Part shown: piece by piece, positions 62,515 through 64,000 of the stretch | Position numbering within the stretch: position 1 is the first letter of the stretch | Layout of the letters: each line of letters begins with the position of its first letter | Assembly (NCBI RefSeq): GCF_020012125.1 | Contig: NZ_JAIFAG010000001.1 | Span: 1,798,001 to 1,862,000 of the forward strand | Reading direction: 5' to 3' | Length of the DNA stretch: 64,000 nt | Source: Hymenobacter psoromatis | GTDB taxonomy: Bacteria > Bacteroidota > Bacteroidia > Cytophagales > Hymenobacteraceae | Translations under genes and position numbers: made by a program | Notes under the pieces: model-generated | The model's database searches: none | Told to the model about the DNA's origin: nothing | What the model saw: the letters and a program-made list of their open reading frames with translations, nothing else

Positions 62515-64000
62515 ATGCCCCTGGAACTAGACCTGGCCCTACCCCCCGAGGTGGCCTACGACGAGTTGGCGCGCTACGCCGCCATCCTGGCCGCCGCCGG
62601 CCTGCACCCCGGCGAGGCCGATTTCGTGCACATCCGCAAGCGCTCGCTCGATGCGCGGGGCCGCCGCCCGCTAGTGCGCCTGCGGGCTGACATTTATCTC
62701 CGAGCCGAGCCCGCGCCGGCCCACGCGCTGCTGGGGCCGTGGTTTAGCTACCCCGACGTGCGCCACGCGAAGCGCCGGGTGCTAGTGGTGGGCGCGGGGC
62801 CGGCCGGGCTGTTCGCGGCGCTGCGCTGCATCGAGCTGGGCATGAGGCCGATAGTACTGGAGCGGGGCCGCGACGTGCGCGCCCGCCGCCGCGATTTGGC
62901 GGCCATTAACAAGGAGCACCGGGTGGACCCCGATTCCAACTACTGCTTCGGCGAGGGCGGGGCGGGCACCTATTCGGATGGCAAGCTTTACACCCGCGCC
63001 ACTAAGCGCGGCGACGTGGGGCGCATCCTGCGGCGGCTGGTGCAGCACGGCGCTACCCCCGATATTCTGGTCGATGCCCACCCCCACATCGGCACCAACA
63101 AGCTGCCCGCCGTGGTGCAGAGCCTGCGCGATGTCATTATCGCGGCCGGCGGCGAGGTGCGGTTTGAGACGCGGGTCGAGGATTTTATCCTGGAGAACAA
63201 CTACTTGCGCGGCGTAGTCACGCAGACAGGAGAGGCCATTGAGGCGGAGGCCACCGTGCTGGCCACCGGCCACTCGGCGCGCGATATCTACGAGCTGCTG
63301 CACCGGCGGGGGGTAGCCATCGAGGCCAAGCCCTTCGCGCTGGGCGTGCGCGTGGAGCACCCGCAGGCACTCATCGACCGGGCGCAGTACGGGCGGCCCG
63401 AGCGGGGCCTGCTGCCGGCCGCCAGCTACGCGCTGGTGGAGCAAACCCAGGTGCGCGAGGCCCGGCGCGGGGTGTTTTCGTTCTGCATGTGCCCCGGCGG
63501 GTTTATCGTGCCAGCGGCCACCGCACCCGGCGAAATAGTGGTGAATGGCATGAGCCCCAGCCGCCGCGACTCGCGCTTTGCCAACTCGGGCATCGTGGCT
63601 GCCGTGGAGCTGGTCGACCTCGACGTGGCCCGCCACGGCCCGCTGGCCGGCCTGCGCTTTCAGCAGGCAATAGAGCAGGCCGCCTGCCGGCTGGCGGGCG
63701 GCACCCAGGCCGCTCCAGCCCAGCTGCTGGGCGATTTTCTGCAAAAAAAGCAGTCCCCTACCCTGCTCGAAACCAGCTATCAGCCCGGCCTGGTGAGCGT
63801 AGAGTTGGATGCCATACTCGGCCCCGCCCTTAGCGAGCGGCTGCGGCAGGGCTTCCGCGCTTTCGGCCGCAAAATCCCCGATTTTGCCACCAACGCCGCC
63901 CAAATCGTGGGTGTGGAAAGCCGCACCTCGTCGCCCATCCGCATCCCGCGCGACAATGAAACGCTGCGCCATCCCACCGTGGCCGGCCTCTACCCCTGCG
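62515..64000 (+). CDS. FAD-dependent oxidoreductase, COG2509 type (C-terminus beyond window)
   Basis: 495 codons to the edge. Before the flavin fold is a 70-residue N-terminal domain (VHIRKRSLDARGRRPLVRLR). Then RVLVVGAGPAGLFAALRCIELG is the dinucleotide-binding motif, with VLERGRDVRARR, and GEGGAGTYSDGKLYTR and FCMCPGGFIVPAAT follow, the pattern of uncharacterised NAD(FAD)-utilising dehydrogenases. Cytoplasmic; substrate unknown. It may lack only a short C-terminus. Confidence 0.9.
   Translation, partial: MPLELDLALPPEVAYDELARYAAILAAAGLHPGEADFVHIRKRSLDARGRRPLVRLRADIYLRAEPAPAHALLGPWFSYPDVRHAKRRVLVVGAGPAGLFAALRCIELGMRPIVLERGRDVRARRRDLAAINKEHRVDPDSNYCFGEGGAGTYSDGKLYTRATKRGDVGRILRRLVQHGATPDILVDAHPHIGTNKLPAVVQSLRDVIIAAGGEVRFETRVEDFILENNYLRGVVTQTGEAIEAEATVLATGHSARDIYELLHRRGVAIEAKPFALGVRVEHPQALIDRAQYGRPERGLLPAASYALVEQTQVREARRGVFSFCMCPGGFIVPAATAPGEIVVNGMSPSRRDSRFANSGIVAAVELVDLDVARHGPLAGLRFQQAIEQAACRLAGGTQAAPAQLLGDFLQKKQSPTLLETSYQPGLVSVELDAILGPALSERLRQGFRAFGRKIPDFATNAAQIVGVESRTSSPIRIPRDNETLRHPTVAGLYPC

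Overview
The window looks like chromosome from a GC-rich member of the Bacteroidota, most likely Hymenobacter or a close relative. This is inferred from three things: promoters of the Bacteroidota type (TTTG, about 19 nt, TAnnTTTG; TACCTTTG recurs upstream of starts), the lack of a consistent Shine-Dalgarno sequence, and the gene set (DUF349, DUF2911, DUF1015, DUF2809, UvrA2). The motif CTACCCCC/GGGGGTAG recurs in genes and gaps throughout.

Layout. 1-13.7 kb: housekeeping genes (gyrA truncated at the left edge, HD hydrolase, gpsA, maf, DUF1015, pdxH, yqgE, DUF349) and a tRNA-Thr. 14.0-29.8 kb: a type I CRISPR-Cas locus, best read as a I-B-like Bacteroidota variant. It runs cas6, a small-gene cluster, an IS630 element, cas5-cas3-cas8-cas7-cas4-cas1-cas2, a leader, and an array of 87 repeats (86 apparently identical 29-mers plus one degenerate end repeat). 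29.9-43.6 kb: alaS, a GH53 galactanase, MerR regulator, dprA, aminotransferase IV, thyA, an RND/MMPL exporter and an MpaB-family protein. 43.8-54.5 kb: SWIM zinc-finger protein, DUF6493-like protein, uvrA2 (opposite strand), a 132-aa protein and a DUF4132 protein. This set recalls the E. coli yeh/MolR cluster but lacks the MoxR ATPase and vWA partners. 54.5-64 kb: a Dna2-like nuclease-helicase, gpmA, DUF2911, an MFS carrier, an HNH endonuclease and a FAD-dependent oxidoreductase cut by the right edge.

In the CRISPR locus, Cas6 should process the array transcript at the ATTGAAAT handle. Cas5, Cas7 and the short Cas8 candidate should form Cascade, Cas3 should degrade targets, and Cas4-Cas1-Cas2 should add spacers. 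Three regulatory observations stand out: a 29-nt pseudo-repeat between cas6 and cas5 that recalls CreA-type guard RNAs, a terminator-like hairpin between the effector and adaptation genes, and an IS630 copy ending 18 nt before cas5. Two neighbouring old spacers overlap by 18 nt, so part of a PAM (5'-CCG) can be read from the array itself.

Several families of palindromic intergenic repeats are scattered through the right half. One of them sits in frame inside the helicase gene, adding 34 codons.
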